This document shows positions 22,927 through 32,029 of a stretch of 64,000 nt of DNA, one piece after another; within the stretch, counting starts at the first letter, position 1; each line of letters opens with the position of its first letter. This DNA comes from G025836975 sp048751585. GTDB lineage: Bacteria > Pseudomonadota > Gammaproteobacteria > Burkholderiales > Burkholderiaceae_B. Location of the stretch: NCBI RefSeq assembly GCF_048751585.1, contig NZ_JAZHOB010000007.1, positions 1-64,000 of the forward strand. The letters are read 5' to 3'. Under the pieces are notes generated by a model. The model did not search any database and had not been told where the DNA came from. It worked only from the letters and a program-made list of their open reading frames with translations. The translations under genes and the position numbers were made by a program.

Positions 22927-23844
22927 ATGTCCAGATTGAAGAAACTTGCCTCTCTAACAGGTATCGTCGCGATAGGGCTGATGACATTGCCACAGGCAAG
23001 CGCTGAAGACCTCAAGGTCGTCTCAACATTCTCTATCATTAGCGACTTCGCCAAGAACGTTGGCGCAGACCGAATTGCAGTGACCACCCTGATCGGGCCG
23101 AACGGTGACGCCCATTCGTACGAACCCAGGCCTGCCGACGCGGCAGCGATCAAGGATGCCGACGTGGTACTCGCTAATGGCTTGCATTTTGAGGGTTTTC
23201 TTCAACGTCTCGTCAAGGCAAGTGGCACCACGGCGCCTGTTGTGGAACTCACCAAAGATGCGAAGCTGCTACGCAGTTCGCTGGATGAACACGACAGCCA
23301 CGACGACGATAATCACGGCGAATATGATCCGCATGCATGGCAATCGGTACATAATGCCCAGATCTATGTGAATAACATTGCTGACGCATTTTGCGCCGCC
23401 GATGAGGCGGGCTGCCAAGGTTATCGGGCCAATGCCGCATCCTATGGCGAGAAGCTCAAAGCCCTGGACACAGACCTCAAAGCAACCATGGCGCAGATTC
23501 CCTCTGACAAACGTACGATCATTACTTCCCATGAGGCTTTCACCTATTTGGGGCACGAGTACGGACTTCAATTGCTGGCGCCTCTGGGCGCCAGCACCGG
23601 GTCGGAAGCCTCGGCTACTGATATTGCGGCGCTGATACGGCAGGTCAGGCAAGAAAATGCCTCTGCCATCTTTCTTGAGAACGTCAGCAATCCTCGACTG
23701 CTGGAGCAAATAGCACGGGAAACGGGCATGAAGATCGGCGGCAAGCTATATTCCGATGCCCTGTCAGCGGAAGATGGTTCTGCTGCTACCTATATCGATA
23801 TGATGCGACACAACATCAATACGATTCGGAATGCCGTGATGTAG
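22927..23844 (+). CDS. Periplasmic Zn/Mn-binding protein of an ABC transporter (ZnuA type)
   Basis: The 305-aa product has a signal peptide (residues 1-26, ending ASAED) and the cluster A-I layout: GDAHSYEPRPADA near residue 60, a His/Asp-rich loop (DEHDSHDDDNHGEYDPHAW), ITSHEAFTYLGHEYGL and FLENVSNPRLLEQIA. The three metal-binding histidines and the metal-collecting loop are present, so zinc or manganese binding is likely; the loop is typical of ZnuA. No permease or ATPase gene follows, so it is an orphan receptor. The upstream Zur-like palindrome suggests induction in zinc shortage. Confidence 0.9.
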   Translation: MSRLKKLASLTGIVAIGLMTLPQASAEDLKVVSTFSIISDFAKNVGADRIAVTTLIGPNGDAHSYEPRPADAAAIKDADVVLANGLHFEGFLQRLVKASGTTAPVVELTKDAKLLRSSLDEHDSHDDDNHGEYDPHAWQSVHNAQIYVNNIADAFCAADEAGCQGYRANAASYGEKLKALDTDLKATMAQIPSDKRTIITSHEAFTYLGHEYGLQLLAPLGASTGSEASATDIAALIRQVRQENASAIFLENVSNPRLLEQIARETGMKIGGKLYSDALSAEDGSAATYIDMMRHNINTIRNAVM

Positions 23845-23888
23845 GGGGACGAAGTGCACTGCCTGACTTGTCGGGCCGGACAAAATCC

Positions 23889-25199
23889 TTATTCACGCGG
23901 CCAGCTCTGATGCAGATCATCCATGATAAGAAAATGGCGATGCTCCCCCTGGCTTGAGTATTCGCGTAAGTGAGGATGCTCCGGCGGCAGATTGGGGTGT
24001 TCGTGTGCAATATCAGATGGATCGCCGGCTGGCCACAGCTTCAACGCCAACGCCACGCCGGCCAGACCAATCAGCGACATGACAATGAAGGTCGTTGGCA
24101 GCCCCAGGGCAGTACCAAAGCGGCCCGCCAGCGGATAACAGATCAGCCAACAAGCGTGAGAGAGCGCAAACTGCGCAGCGAAAATCGCAGGCCGATCCTC
24201 AGCATGCGCGGACCGACGTAAAAGACGGCCGGAAGGCGTTTGCGCCGCACTGTAGCCGATACCAATCACTAGCCAAAGCGGCAACAGCATTGCATAAGTC
24301 GGAGCCAGCGCGCCGATGGCGGTACCGAGAACCAAAACGGCCGCCCCTGTCACCATGACCGGCCTGTCAGGAATCTTGTTGAGCAGGCTAGGCAGGATAA
24401 GGGCGGCGATCATCGAACCGCCGCCAAAAGCCGCTAGCGCCCAGGCAACTTCCGTGTCTCCCAGGCCAAGGCGAGCCCTGACAATGACCACGGTGTTCAC
24501 AATGACCATGGCGCCCGCTGCTGAAACGGCCAAGCTGATTGCCAGCAGGCCCCGCAGACGTGGCGTGGCAAGGTAAATACGAATACCCCGTGTCGTGCGA
24601 TCCCAAATACTCCTGTGTGGACCAGGCTTGGTTGCGTGAAGTGTCACGCTGACGACAAGTGAGGCCGAGACAAGGAAGCCGACAACCGTTCCAGCGAACA
24701 GGTTGTGGAAGCTGATAATCGTCAACAGTGCTGCCGCCAGCATTGGAGAAATCAAATTCTCCAGATCGTAAGCCAGCCGAGAAAGAGACAACGCTTTCGT
24801 GTACTCCTCTTCGTCGGGCAGAATGTCAGGAATTACGGCTTGGAATGTTGGCGTGAACCCGGCCGAGGCCGCCTGTAAAACGAAAATCAGTAAATAGATT
24901 TGCCAGATTTCCGTGACAAAGGGCAGGCACAGCGCCACGGCCGCTCGAATCAGGTCAAGTCCCACCAATAGCGACCGGCGTGGCAGCCGGTCGGAGAATG
25001 CCTGCGCAATTGGTGCGACGCTTACATAGGCGATCATCTTGATCGCAAGCGCGGTACCTAGAACTGCTCCGGCATCCGCCCCAGCCAGCTCATAAGCAAG
25101 AAGGCCAAGCGCCACCGTCATCAGTCCGGTTCCAATAAGCGCGATCACCTGCGCGGCAAACAAATGACGGTAAATGCGATTCTTCAGGACGGTAAGCAT
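23889..25199 (-). CDS. NreB-like MFS nickel/metal exporter with His-rich tail
   Basis: A 436-aa major-facilitator protein with about 12 helices (SDRLPRRSLLVGLDLIRA is the loop 2-3 motif). After residue 395 comes a cytoplasmic tail with repeated histidines: AHEHPNLPPEHPHLRE, then EHRHFLIMDDLHQSW. A His-rich C-terminus of this type marks NreB-class Ni(II) exporters. An RcnR/CsoR-type G-tract operator lies 40 bp upstream of its start (25239-25255), matching the one at the sensor gene. Nickel as substrate is inferred from family and operator; cobalt is possible. Confidence 0.85.
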   Translation of the reverse strand: MLTVLKNRIYRHLFAAQVIALIGTGLMTVALGLLAYELAGADAGAVLGTALAIKMIAYVSVAPIAQAFSDRLPRRSLLVGLDLIRAAVALCLPFVTEIWQIYLLIFVLQAASAGFTPTFQAVIPDILPDEEEYTKALSLSRLAYDLENLISPMLAAALLTIISFHNLFAGTVVGFLVSASLVVSVTLHATKPGPHRSIWDRTTRGIRIYLATPRLRGLLAISLAVSAAGAMVIVNTVVIVRARLGLGDTEVAWALAAFGGGSMIAALILPSLLNKIPDRPVMVTGAAVLVLGTAIGALAPTYAMLLPLWLVIGIGYSAAQTPSGRLLRRSAHAEDRPAIFAAQFALSHACWLICYPLAGRFGTALGLPTTFIVMSLIGLAGVALALKLWPAGDPSDIAHEHPNLPPEHPHLREYSSQGEHRHFLIMDDLHQSWPRE

Positions 25200-25238
25200 C
25201 GAATATCTTCAAAAGAGTTCGGTAAGCGCCCCAATAAT

Positions 25239-25255
25239 ATCCCCCCCAGGGGGAT
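25239..25255. promoter_or_regulatory. G-tract operator 2, upstream of the NreB-like exporter
   Basis: ATCCCCC-CCA-GGGGGAT is an inverted repeat with the same 3-bp spacing as operator 1, preceded by AATAAT. It lies just upstream of the exporter start on the minus strand. Control by the CsoR/RcnR-type repressor is inferred from the shared sequence. Confidence 0.7.
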
Positions 25256-25480
25256 GTTGGCAAGAAAAGGAAAATTGATAGCCTTAACCACAGAGATCCG
25301 CAGACGCTCGGGGCATGCCTGTCACTGCCACGTCTGGCAAGGCTGAAAGTTTGGCCCATCTCTCGATGTGCAGCGCGGCAGCGCGAGCGGCCATTATTCT
25401 TGGCCGGAGGGATCCAAGCAATTGAAAGTTTTATGTCCAAAACCTACTAAAGGGTAGACGTGCAACGCCTGCTACAATAC

Positions 25481-25500
25481 GATCCCCCTAGATAGGATAT
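25481..25500. promoter_or_regulatory. G-tract operator 3 (degenerate), upstream of the His-rich/HupE operon
   Basis: GATCCCCCTAGATAGGATAT keeps the left half ATCCCCCTAG of operator 1 exactly, and its right half keeps GGATAT; the G-run is shortened. It lies 70 bp before the His-rich peptide gene. Its weaker symmetry suggests lower affinity. Confidence 0.5.
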
Positions 25501-25569
25501 TATTTATTGTTGGTTCCGACGTAATATGCACGGACCAATCCCGTAAATCCGGCATATACGATAGATTTC

Positions 25570-25962
25570 ATGCAACACTGGTTTGGCCGATCAACAGTTC
25601 GTTTTATCACCGCGATTGCGGTGATTCTGAGTCTGTTGGCCACCCTGCCAATGACCCGCTCAACGTCGCATGATCCGCTTGCTCTCGCTTCGGCGGAAAA
25701 GCTGCGTCATACCGAGTTGTCTGCAGAGCTTTCCGATCATGGGCATAGCCACGATTTTGGCCTAGAAGAAGAAAAACAGACAGGCCATCTGCATGGTCAT
25801 AACTCGGCCGATCACTCACACGAAACACAAGACATTCCACCCGAAGTGTTAGTTGCGTTAGCGCACATGCCTCAAATATGGCATCCCGCACCGCCACAAT
25901 CGAAGCCTCTCAAATATAGCTTTCTACTTGAGCGCCCTCCGAAATTTGGTTTCGTTTCCTGA
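25570..25962 (+). CDS. His-rich exported peptide, 130 aa
   Basis: The 130-aa product starts with a long basic then hydrophobic signal or anchor (residues 9-28) and carries a histidine cluster at about residues 55-88 (SDHGHSHDF, then HLHGHNSADHSHET), followed by a Pro-rich end. No named domain was recognised. The histidines suggest periplasmic metal binding, and the gene lies behind the third G-tract operator and before a HupE/UreJ-type permease gene, so it probably delivers or buffers nickel there. It stops 52 bp before the next start. Confidence 0.65.
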   Translation: MQHWFGRSTVRFITAIAVILSLLATLPMTRSTSHDPLALASAEKLRHTELSAELSDHGHSHDFGLEEEKQTGHLHGHNSADHSHETQDIPPEVLVALAHMPQIWHPAPPQSKPLKYSFLLERPPKFGFVS

Positions 25963-26014
25963 AAACCGGTCAATTCCAGGCCATTTCAACTTCATCGAAA
26001 CAATCGGAGTACTC

Positions 26015-26746
26015 ATGTTTAGACCCTTCCTTGGGGGCTGGCTACGCTCGCCCATATATGGGAAGCGAGCAACTTTTCTTTGCTTAGCTTTTCTGCCTCT
26101 TTTGCTATTCGCCGATGTGGCCTTCGGTCACGCTGTGGCGGAAGGCGATAAGGGCTATATCCAAGAGATAACGGGCATTAATTTGCTGCCGTTCATCTAT
26201 CTTGGCGCCAAACACATGGTGACCGGATATGACCATATCCTGTTCTTGCTCGGCGTGATTTTCTTCCTCTACCGGATGAAACATATCGGCCTCTATGTGA
26301 GCCTATTCGCCGTCGGGCACTCCACCACCATGCTGCTGGGTGTGTATTTCAATGTCGGAATCAATAGTTACATCATCGACACCATCATTGGCTTGTCAGT
26401 GGTCTACAAGGCGCTCGACAACATGGGCGCATACCAGCGTTGGCTCGGGTTTCAGCCCAATACCAAAGTGGCAACATTGATCTTCGGGTTTTTCCACGGC
26501 TTTGGCCTGTCCACAAAGATCATTGAATACAACATCTCACCGGATGGCCTGGTTCCTAATTTGCTCGCCTTCAATGTTGGCGTGGAGATTGGGCAATTGC
26601 TGGCGCTTGGGGCGATCCTCATCGCCATGAGCTATTGGCGTCGCACAGAGAGCTTCTGGCGTCACGCCTACACGGCCAACGTCGTCATGATGAGCGCAGG
26701 CTTCATCCTGATGGGCTATCAAATTACCGGCTATATCGTTTCGTAA
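26015..26746 (+). CDS. HupE/UreJ-family membrane protein
   Basis: From ATG 26015, behind a CGGAG site, the 243-aa product has seven or so helices, with HMVTGYDHILFLLGVIFF near residue 68, HSTTMLLGVYF and FGFFHGFGLSTK. The H...DH and FFHGFG signatures define the HupE/UreJ family of nickel/cobalt permeases linked to hydrogenase and urease. A longer frame from 25928 would overlap the upstream gene and lacks a signal. It is sandwiched between the His-rich peptide and a membrane-anchor protein in one operon. Direction of transport (uptake or release) cannot be read from sequence. Confidence 0.9.
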   Translation: MFRPFLGGWLRSPIYGKRATFLCLAFLPLLLFADVAFGHAVAEGDKGYIQEITGINLLPFIYLGAKHMVTGYDHILFLLGVIFFLYRMKHIGLYVSLFAVGHSTTMLLGVYFNVGINSYIIDTIIGLSVVYKALDNMGAYQRWLGFQPNTKVATLIFGFFHGFGLSTKIIEYNISPDGLVPNLLAFNVGVEIGQLLALGAILIAMSYWRRTESFWRHAYTANVVMMSAGFILMGYQITGYIVS

Positions 26747-26756
26747 AGGATTCAGT

Positions 26757-27455
26757 ATGTACAACACCGACCTTCCACGTCGCGCAGAGTTGCCGACTTC
26801 CGAACAACTTAAGCGCTCTACCATTATTGCGGCTATCGCTGCCTTGATCATTCTTGTGACCGTAGTACTCCCATCCGAATATGCGATCGATCCAACGCGA
26901 ATCGGCCGTGTGTTGGGCCTCACGGAAATGGGTGAAATCAAGACGCAACTTGCAGCCGAATCAGCCGCTGACGCCGCTGCCGATGCCGCGGCCAGAGAAC
27001 TTGCGCCGCAACCGTCTGCGCCCGTCGCTGCATTGAGCGCGACTCCTACAGTCAGCCAGGCACCGCAGCCGCCCGCCCCTGTCGTTCAAGCTTCGGGAGC
27101 ACCGTCCAATACCCAAGCCACCGCTACGCCGGCTCAAACCGGCAGATCCGATGAAGTTAGTATCATCTTGAAGCCGGGACAAGGGGCTGAGGTCAAGCTG
27201 GTAATGGCGGCGGGAGCAAAAGCCAATTTTTCCTGGACAGCCAATGGTGCCGTGGTGAACTATGACACCCATGGTGATGGGGGTGGGCGCTCTATTTCCT
27301 ATGAAAAAGGCCGTGGTGTAGCGAAGGATGAAGGAGTGTTAGACGCCGCATTCGATGGCAACCACGGTTGGTTTTGGCGCAACCGAACTCAATCAGACGT
27401 TACGGTCACTCTTCGAACAAATGGGGACTACGCCGAGCTAAAGCGCGTAGTTTAG
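26757..27455 (+). CDS. Transmembrane anchor protein, 232 aa
   Basis: The 232-aa product has one membrane helix (residues 20-42), an acidic/Ala stretch, a low-complexity Pro/Ala linker (about residues 80-125) and a C-terminal globular domain (130-232) with GAKANFSWTANGAVVNYDTHG and DGNHGWFWRNR. Proteins of this build regularly follow HupE/UreJ genes and are named only 'transmembrane anchor protein'. The C-terminal domain should lie in the periplasm. It is 10 bp from the HupE gene, with a hairpin terminator about 40 bp after it. Confidence 0.8.
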   Translation: MYNTDLPRRAELPTSEQLKRSTIIAAIAALIILVTVVLPSEYAIDPTRIGRVLGLTEMGEIKTQLAAESAADAAADAAARELAPQPSAPVAALSATPTVSQAPQPPAPVVQASGAPSNTQATATPAQTGRSDEVSIILKPGQGAEVKLVMAAGAKANFSWTANGAVVNYDTHGDGGGRSISYEKGRGVAKDEGVLDAAFDGNHGWFWRNRTQSDVTVTLRTNGDYAELKRVV

Positions 27456-27495
27456 TTTTTGTTTTAATCTTTTTTGTTTGGCCCTGAGGCCTAAT

Positions 27496-27529
27496 TGGGC
27501 ATGGGAAGAGCCCGCTCCTTCCATGCCCA
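27496..27529 (+). terminator. Hairpin terminator after the HupE operon
   Basis: TGGGCATGG(G)AAG and CTTCCATGCCCA pair with one bulged base around an 8-10 base loop, followed by GTGTTCTTTAT. The T-run is weak, so termination may be partial. The roughly 300 bp beyond it, up to the kdp promoter, show no recognisable gene. Confidence 0.6.
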
Positions 27530-27839
27530 GTGTTCTTTATCGACTCAACTAAAACACATACTCATGCAGCTATTCCTCAAAACCCCTGCCTATTCTTCAC
27601 GCTACCGATGTCCCTGAAAATCGTCATTTCGTTGTGACTTCTTGTGACTGTGTTATCTGGCTCGGTGGCGAACTCTTGGCAGGCCGACGTTAGGGCCGCA
27701 GAATGCTCTCGACACTATGCCGCATTTCCTTATCGCCGGACTCGTGTGTCAAACAGACGGCCACCGGCTGGAATACATACAGCCCAACCGAAAAGGCGAC
27801 CCCGAGGCCCAGCCCGCATCGCGCCTGAACGCAGAGTGA

Positions 27840-27881
27840 TTTTTATACCTTTTTTATATTCGGCAGCCCAGTTTTTATAAA
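27840..27881 (+). promoter_or_regulatory. kdp promoter region with KdpE-type box
   Basis: TTTATA (27842-27847), five bases, TTTATA (27853-27858) reproduces the TTTATA-N5-TTTACA direct repeat recognised by KdpE upstream of E. coli kdpFABC. A -10-like TATAAA lies at 27876-27881. The first small gene starts 54 bp further on. Control by the KdpD/KdpE pair encoded downstream is expected in potassium shortage. Confidence 0.7.
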
Positions 27882-27934
27882 TTTTTTAGGCGCATCCGGA
27901 TACTCTTTCCGTCATCGAAACAACGTTTAGAAAG

Positions 27935-28033
27935 ATGATGGCGGACCTCCTCTATATCGGCATAGTTCTCATACTTGGCTTCTTGGCCTGGGCCTTGGCC
28001 GCGGGCTGCGATCAGTTGGGAGATGATCAATGA
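27935..28033 (+). CDS. 32-aa membrane peptide at the head of the kdp operon
   Basis: An ATGATG start after AAAG opens a 32-codon frame, MMADLLYIGIVLILG and so on, with one hydrophobic helix (residues 5-23) and an acidic tail (DQLGDDQ). Its stop overlaps the kdpF start (ATGA). It is not KdpF itself, which comes next; similar short peptides precede kdpF in other Burkholderiales. It may be a second small stabilising subunit or a leader that couples translation. Function unknown. Confidence 0.65.
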   Translation: MMADLLYIGIVLILGFLAWALAAGCDQLGDDQ

Positions 28034-28119
28034 GTCTGACGTATCTTGTCGGCGCGATCGTGTCCGGCTGTCTCTTGGTGTACTTGATCGCGGCACTTAT
28101 GAAAGCAGAGGACTTATAG
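28030..28119 (+). CDS. kdpF: KdpF, small stabilising subunit
   Basis: A 29-aa peptide, MSLTYLVGAIVSGCLLVYL then IAALMKAEDL, with the single helix and the Ala-Leu...Pro/Lys-x-Glu-Asp end typical of KdpF. KdpF binds KdpA and KdpB and stabilises the Kdp complex. It overlaps the upstream peptide by 4 bp and is followed 1 bp later by kdpA. Too short for ordinary gene finders; identity rests on position and pattern. Confidence 0.85.
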   Translation: MSLTYLVGAIVSGCLLVYLIAALMKAEDL

Positions 28120-28120
28120 A

Positions 28121-29926
28121 ATGACAATGCAATCCTTGTTGCTCTTGTTGATATTTCTCGTGCTCTTGTTATGCCTGGCCTATCCGTTGGGCAAGTACAT
28201 CGTGCAGTTGGCTTTCCATGTGCCTGTGCGCGGCATGAGCTGGCTCGGTCCAATTGAAAGCGCCCTTTATCACGCGGCCGGCGTTGATCCCCAGGCCGGC
28301 ATGGGATGGAAGGCCTATGCCTTGTCGCTCCTGGCGTTCAACACACTGGGCGCGCTAGCGACATATGGCGTGCAGCGTCTGCAGGCGTGGCTTCCACTCA
28401 ATCCTCAAGGATTCGGCAATGTCGGCCCCGACTCGTCGTTCAATACCGCAATAAGCTTTGCCAGCAATACCAACTGGCAAGGCTACGGCGGCGAGGCAAC
28501 CATGAGCTACCTCACTCAAATGCTGGTGTTGGCGGGGCAGAATTTTTTCTCGGCGGCCACCGGTATCGCCGTTGCCTTTGGCCTGATACGCGGGTTTTCG
28601 TCACGCTCGGCACACTCCATAGGCAACTTCTGGGCCGATCTTCTGCGCTCGACCCTGTACCTGGTATTGCCGCTATCCATCCTGTTAGCCATCGCGCTGA
28701 TGAGTCAGGGCGTGATTCAAAATTTCTCCTCCTATAAGGAGGTTACCCTGCTTGCGCCGCTTAGCTATGAGCAGGCTCAAACCGACGCACTGGGTCAGGC
28801 GCTAAAAGACGCCAAGGGAAATCCCTTGACTGAAACCCTGGTTGCGAAGACCCAGACACTGGCAATGGGGCCGGTGGCCTCGCAAGAAGCCATCAAGCTG
28901 CTGGGCACCAACGGCGGCGGCTTCTTTAACGCCAACTCGGCTCACCCCTTCGAGAACCCCACTCCCCTCTCGAACCTGCTGCAAATGCTTGCCATTTTTC
29001 TGATCCCCGCGGCGCTGTGCTTCACTTTCGGTCGGGCGGTGGGGGATATTCGGCAAGGTTGGGCGGTGTTGGGCGCCATGACGGCAATCTTTGTCCTGAT
29101 GGCGGCCATCGCCTTGTTTGCAGAACAGCAAGCCCATCCTGGGCTTGCCGCGTTAGGAATCGATCAAGTCGCCAGCGCGTGGCAATCGGGCGGCAATATG
29201 GAAGGCAAGGAAACCCGCTTCGGCATCAGCGCCTCCGCCTTGTTCGCAGCCATCACGACGGCGGCGTCCTGCGGCGCGGTCAATGCCATGCATGACTCTT
29301 TCATGCCCTTGGGCGGCCTGGCTCCGCTCGTGCTGATGCAGTTGGGCGAAGTGGTCTTCGGCGGCGTGGGGTCCGGCCTGTATGGCATGCTTGTCCTGGC
29401 GATCGTGACGGTATTTATCGCCGGGCTGATGATAGGACGTACGCCGGAGTACCTGGGTAAAAAATTACAGTCGTTCGAAATGAAAATGACGGCCATCGCG
29501 ATCTTGATCGTGCCGTTTCTGGTGCTTTGCGGTACCGCCATCGCCGCCATGGCCGATCCTGGACGAGCCGGTATCGCCAATCCCGGAGCCCACGGGTTTT
29601 CGGAGATGCTGTACGCGTTCACGTCGGCCGCCAATAACAATGGCAGCGCATTTGCGGGTTTGTCAGCCAATGTCCCGTTCTACAACCTCATGCTTGGCTT
29701 GGCGATGTGGTTCGGCCGCTACTTCGCCATCGTGCCGATTCTGGCGATTGCCGGATCACTTGCGGCAAAAAAGCGACTTGAGGCAACGTCCGGCACCTTG
29801 CCAACGCATGGCCCGCTATTCATTGCACTTCTGACCAGCGTCGTGGTGTTGGTGGGTGTATTGAACTACATACCTGCATTGGCCTTGGGGCCCATTGTCG
29901 AACATCTTCAGTTATTCACTCATTAA
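28121..29926 (+). CDS. kdpA: K+-transporting ATPase channel subunit KdpA
   Basis: The 601-aa product has ten or so helices and the four P-loop-like selectivity regions, the clearest being GTNGGGFFN near residue 264 and a later SAANNNGSAFAG near residue 504. KdpA binds and conducts K+ in the inner membrane and is related to Trk/Ktr channels. It starts 1 bp after kdpF and ends 14 bp before kdpB. Length is normal and no defects are seen. Confidence 0.96.
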   Translation: MTMQSLLLLLIFLVLLLCLAYPLGKYIVQLAFHVPVRGMSWLGPIESALYHAAGVDPQAGMGWKAYALSLLAFNTLGALATYGVQRLQAWLPLNPQGFGNVGPDSSFNTAISFASNTNWQGYGGEATMSYLTQMLVLAGQNFFSAATGIAVAFGLIRGFSSRSAHSIGNFWADLLRSTLYLVLPLSILLAIALMSQGVIQNFSSYKEVTLLAPLSYEQAQTDALGQALKDAKGNPLTETLVAKTQTLAMGPVASQEAIKLLGTNGGGFFNANSAHPFENPTPLSNLLQMLAIFLIPAALCFTFGRAVGDIRQGWAVLGAMTAIFVLMAAIALFAEQQAHPGLAALGIDQVASAWQSGGNMEGKETRFGISASALFAAITTAASCGAVNAMHDSFMPLGGLAPLVLMQLGEVVFGGVGSGLYGMLVLAIVTVFIAGLMIGRTPEYLGKKLQSFEMKMTAIAILIVPFLVLCGTAIAAMADPGRAGIANPGAHGFSEMLYAFTSAANNNGSAFAGLSANVPFYNLMLGLAMWFGRYFAIVPILAIAGSLAAKKRLEATSGTLPTHGPLFIALLTSVVVLVGVLNYIPALALGPIVEHLQLFTH

Positions 29927-29940
29927 GCGGGACGCTAGCG

Positions 29941-32022
29941 ATGTCGCACAAAAAAAATCTGACACTTTTTGATTTCGCCCTTTTTGGGCCAGGCATTGTC
30001 GACGCGTTCAAGAAGCTGAATCCCCGCGCCCAATGGCGCAACCCCGTCATGTTCGTGGTGTATGTCGGCAGCGTACTGACCACATTGCTGTTCTTTCAAG
30101 CCATCGCCGGCGCAGGCGAGGCCAGCCCCGGTTTCATCCTGGCTATCGCCCTGGGATTATGGGCGACCGTGCTGTTTGCAAATTTTGCCGAATCGATGGC
30201 GGAAGGCCGCAGCAAGGCGCAAGCAGCCTCGCTGCATGCTTTAAAGCAGGCCATAACGGCCAAGAAACTGAGTACGGCGACGGATCGAGACCGCTGGACC
30301 CCCATATCGGCCGCTCAACTGAGCAAGGACGATATTCTGCTGGTGGAAGCGGGCGACACCATTCCTGCCGATGGGGAAGTCATAGAAGGTGTGGCATCGG
30401 TGGATGAAAGCGCCATCACGGGGGAGTCCGCGCCTGTCATCCGCGAATCCGGAGGAGACTTTTCCGCGGTAACGGGAGGCACCCGCGTCCTGTCTGACTG
30501 GCTGGTGCTTCGTGTATCGGTCAATCCGGGCGAGGCCTTCATAGACCGTATGATAGCCATGGTTGAAGGCGCAAAGCGTCAGAAGACACCCAACGAAATA
30601 GCATTGACGATACTGCTTGTGGCTCTGACCATAGTCTTTCTGCTGGTGACGGCTACCCTGCTGCCCTTCTCGCTGTTTAGCGTCCATGCCGCCGGCCTGG
30701 GCACGCCTGTCACCATAACAGTGCTGATAGCCCTGCTGGTGTGCCTGATCCCCACCACCATAGGCGCTTTGCTGTCGGCCATCGGTGTGGCGGGCATGAG
30801 CCGCATGATGCAGGCCAATGTTATCGCGACATCGGGCCGTGCCGTGGAAGCGGCCGGCGATGTTGACGTACTGCTGTTGGACAAGACGGGTACCATTACA
30901 CTGGGCAATCGCCAGGCCGCCGCCTTTATTCCCGCGCCGGGAATCACTGAAACCCAATTGGCCGATGCCGCGCAACTGGCTTCTTTGGCAGACGAAACGC
31001 CCGAAGGACGCAGCATTGCTGTGCTGGCCAAGCAGCGTTTCAATATTCGGGAGCGCGAGATGGCATCGCTGCATGCGACCTTCGTGCCCTTTTCCGCTCA
31101 GACCCGCATGAGCGGCATTGACATCCATACTGGCAATGACACGCGCGCGCTGCGCAAAGGGTCCGCCGAGTCCATGAAAAGGCATGTCGCATCGCTGGGG
31201 TGTCCCTATCCGGCTGAAGTGACCCTTGCCGTCGAGGAGCTATCGCGGCAAGGCAGCACGCCGCTTGTGGTCGTCGATGAGGGCCGTGTGATGGGCGTCG
31301 TAGAGCTCAAGGACATCGTCAAAGGCGGTATTAAAGAACGCTTTGCCGAACTGCGCAGGATGGGCATCAAGACCATCATGATTACCGGGGACAACAAGCT
31401 CACGGCGGCCGCCATCGCCGCCGAGGCCGGCGTCGACGATTTTCTGGCGGAAGCAACGCCGGAAGACAAGCTCAAGCTGATACGCCGCTATCAAGCCGAA
31501 GGCAGGCTGGTCGCGATGACAGGCGACGGAACCAACGATGCACCGGCACTGGCGCAGGCCGACGTCGCGGTTGCGATGAACTCCGGCACGCAAGCTGCGA
31601 AAGAGGCCGGCAACATGGTGGACCTGGACTCCAACCCTACCAAGCTGTTGGAGATCGTGGAGATCGGAAAACAGATGCTGATGACGCGCGGATCATTGAC
31701 CACGTTTTCCATTTCCAATGACGTCGCCAAGTATTTCGCCATCATTCCGGCCGCCTTTGTCGGGACCTACCCCCAGCTTGAAACGCTCGACATCATGCAG
31801 TTGAACAGCCCATCGTCGGCCATCATGTCGGCGGTGATCTTCAATGCGCTGATCATAGTTGCATTAATCCCTCTTGCCTTGAAAGGCGTGCGGTACCGGG
31901 CCATTGGCGCCGCCATGCTCTTGCGCCGCAATGTGCTGATCTATGGCTTGGGCGGCATCCTGGTGCCGTTTGCCGGGATAAAACTCATTGACATGGCTCT
32001 TGCCGGCCTCCATCTCATTTAG
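29941..32022 (+). CDS. kdpB: K+-transporting P-type ATPase subunit KdpB
   Basis: A 693-aa P-type ATPase with the actuator motif AITGESAPVIRESGGD near residue 158 (a serine there is the known inhibitory phosphorylation site), the phosphorylation motif DKTGTITLG near residue 315, and TGDGTNDAPALAQ near residue 522. KdpB hydrolyses ATP to drive K+ through KdpA. Seven membrane helices are expected. It overlaps no neighbour and is followed by kdpC 7 bp on. Confidence 0.96.
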   Translation: MSHKKNLTLFDFALFGPGIVDAFKKLNPRAQWRNPVMFVVYVGSVLTTLLFFQAIAGAGEASPGFILAIALGLWATVLFANFAESMAEGRSKAQAASLHALKQAITAKKLSTATDRDRWTPISAAQLSKDDILLVEAGDTIPADGEVIEGVASVDESAITGESAPVIRESGGDFSAVTGGTRVLSDWLVLRVSVNPGEAFIDRMIAMVEGAKRQKTPNEIALTILLVALTIVFLLVTATLLPFSLFSVHAAGLGTPVTITVLIALLVCLIPTTIGALLSAIGVAGMSRMMQANVIATSGRAVEAAGDVDVLLLDKTGTITLGNRQAAAFIPAPGITETQLADAAQLASLADETPEGRSIAVLAKQRFNIREREMASLHATFVPFSAQTRMSGIDIHTGNDTRALRKGSAESMKRHVASLGCPYPAEVTLAVEELSRQGSTPLVVVDEGRVMGVVELKDIVKGGIKERFAELRRMGIKTIMITGDNKLTAAAIAAEAGVDDFLAEATPEDKLKLIRRYQAEGRLVAMTGDGTNDAPALAQADVAVAMNSGTQAAKEAGNMVDLDSNPTKLLEIVEIGKQMLMTRGSLTTFSISNDVAKYFAIIPAAFVGTYPQLETLDIMQLNSPSSAIMSAVIFNALIIVALIPLALKGVRYRAIGAAMLLRRNVLIYGLGGILVPFAGIKLIDMALAGLHLI

Positions 32023-32029
32023 GACATAC

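Noticed and set aside
27644..27880. Plus-strand frame of 78 codons before the kdp promoter
   Set aside because: Rich in Arg and Pro as expected of a non-coding GC-rich frame, overlaps the kdp control region, no start signal.
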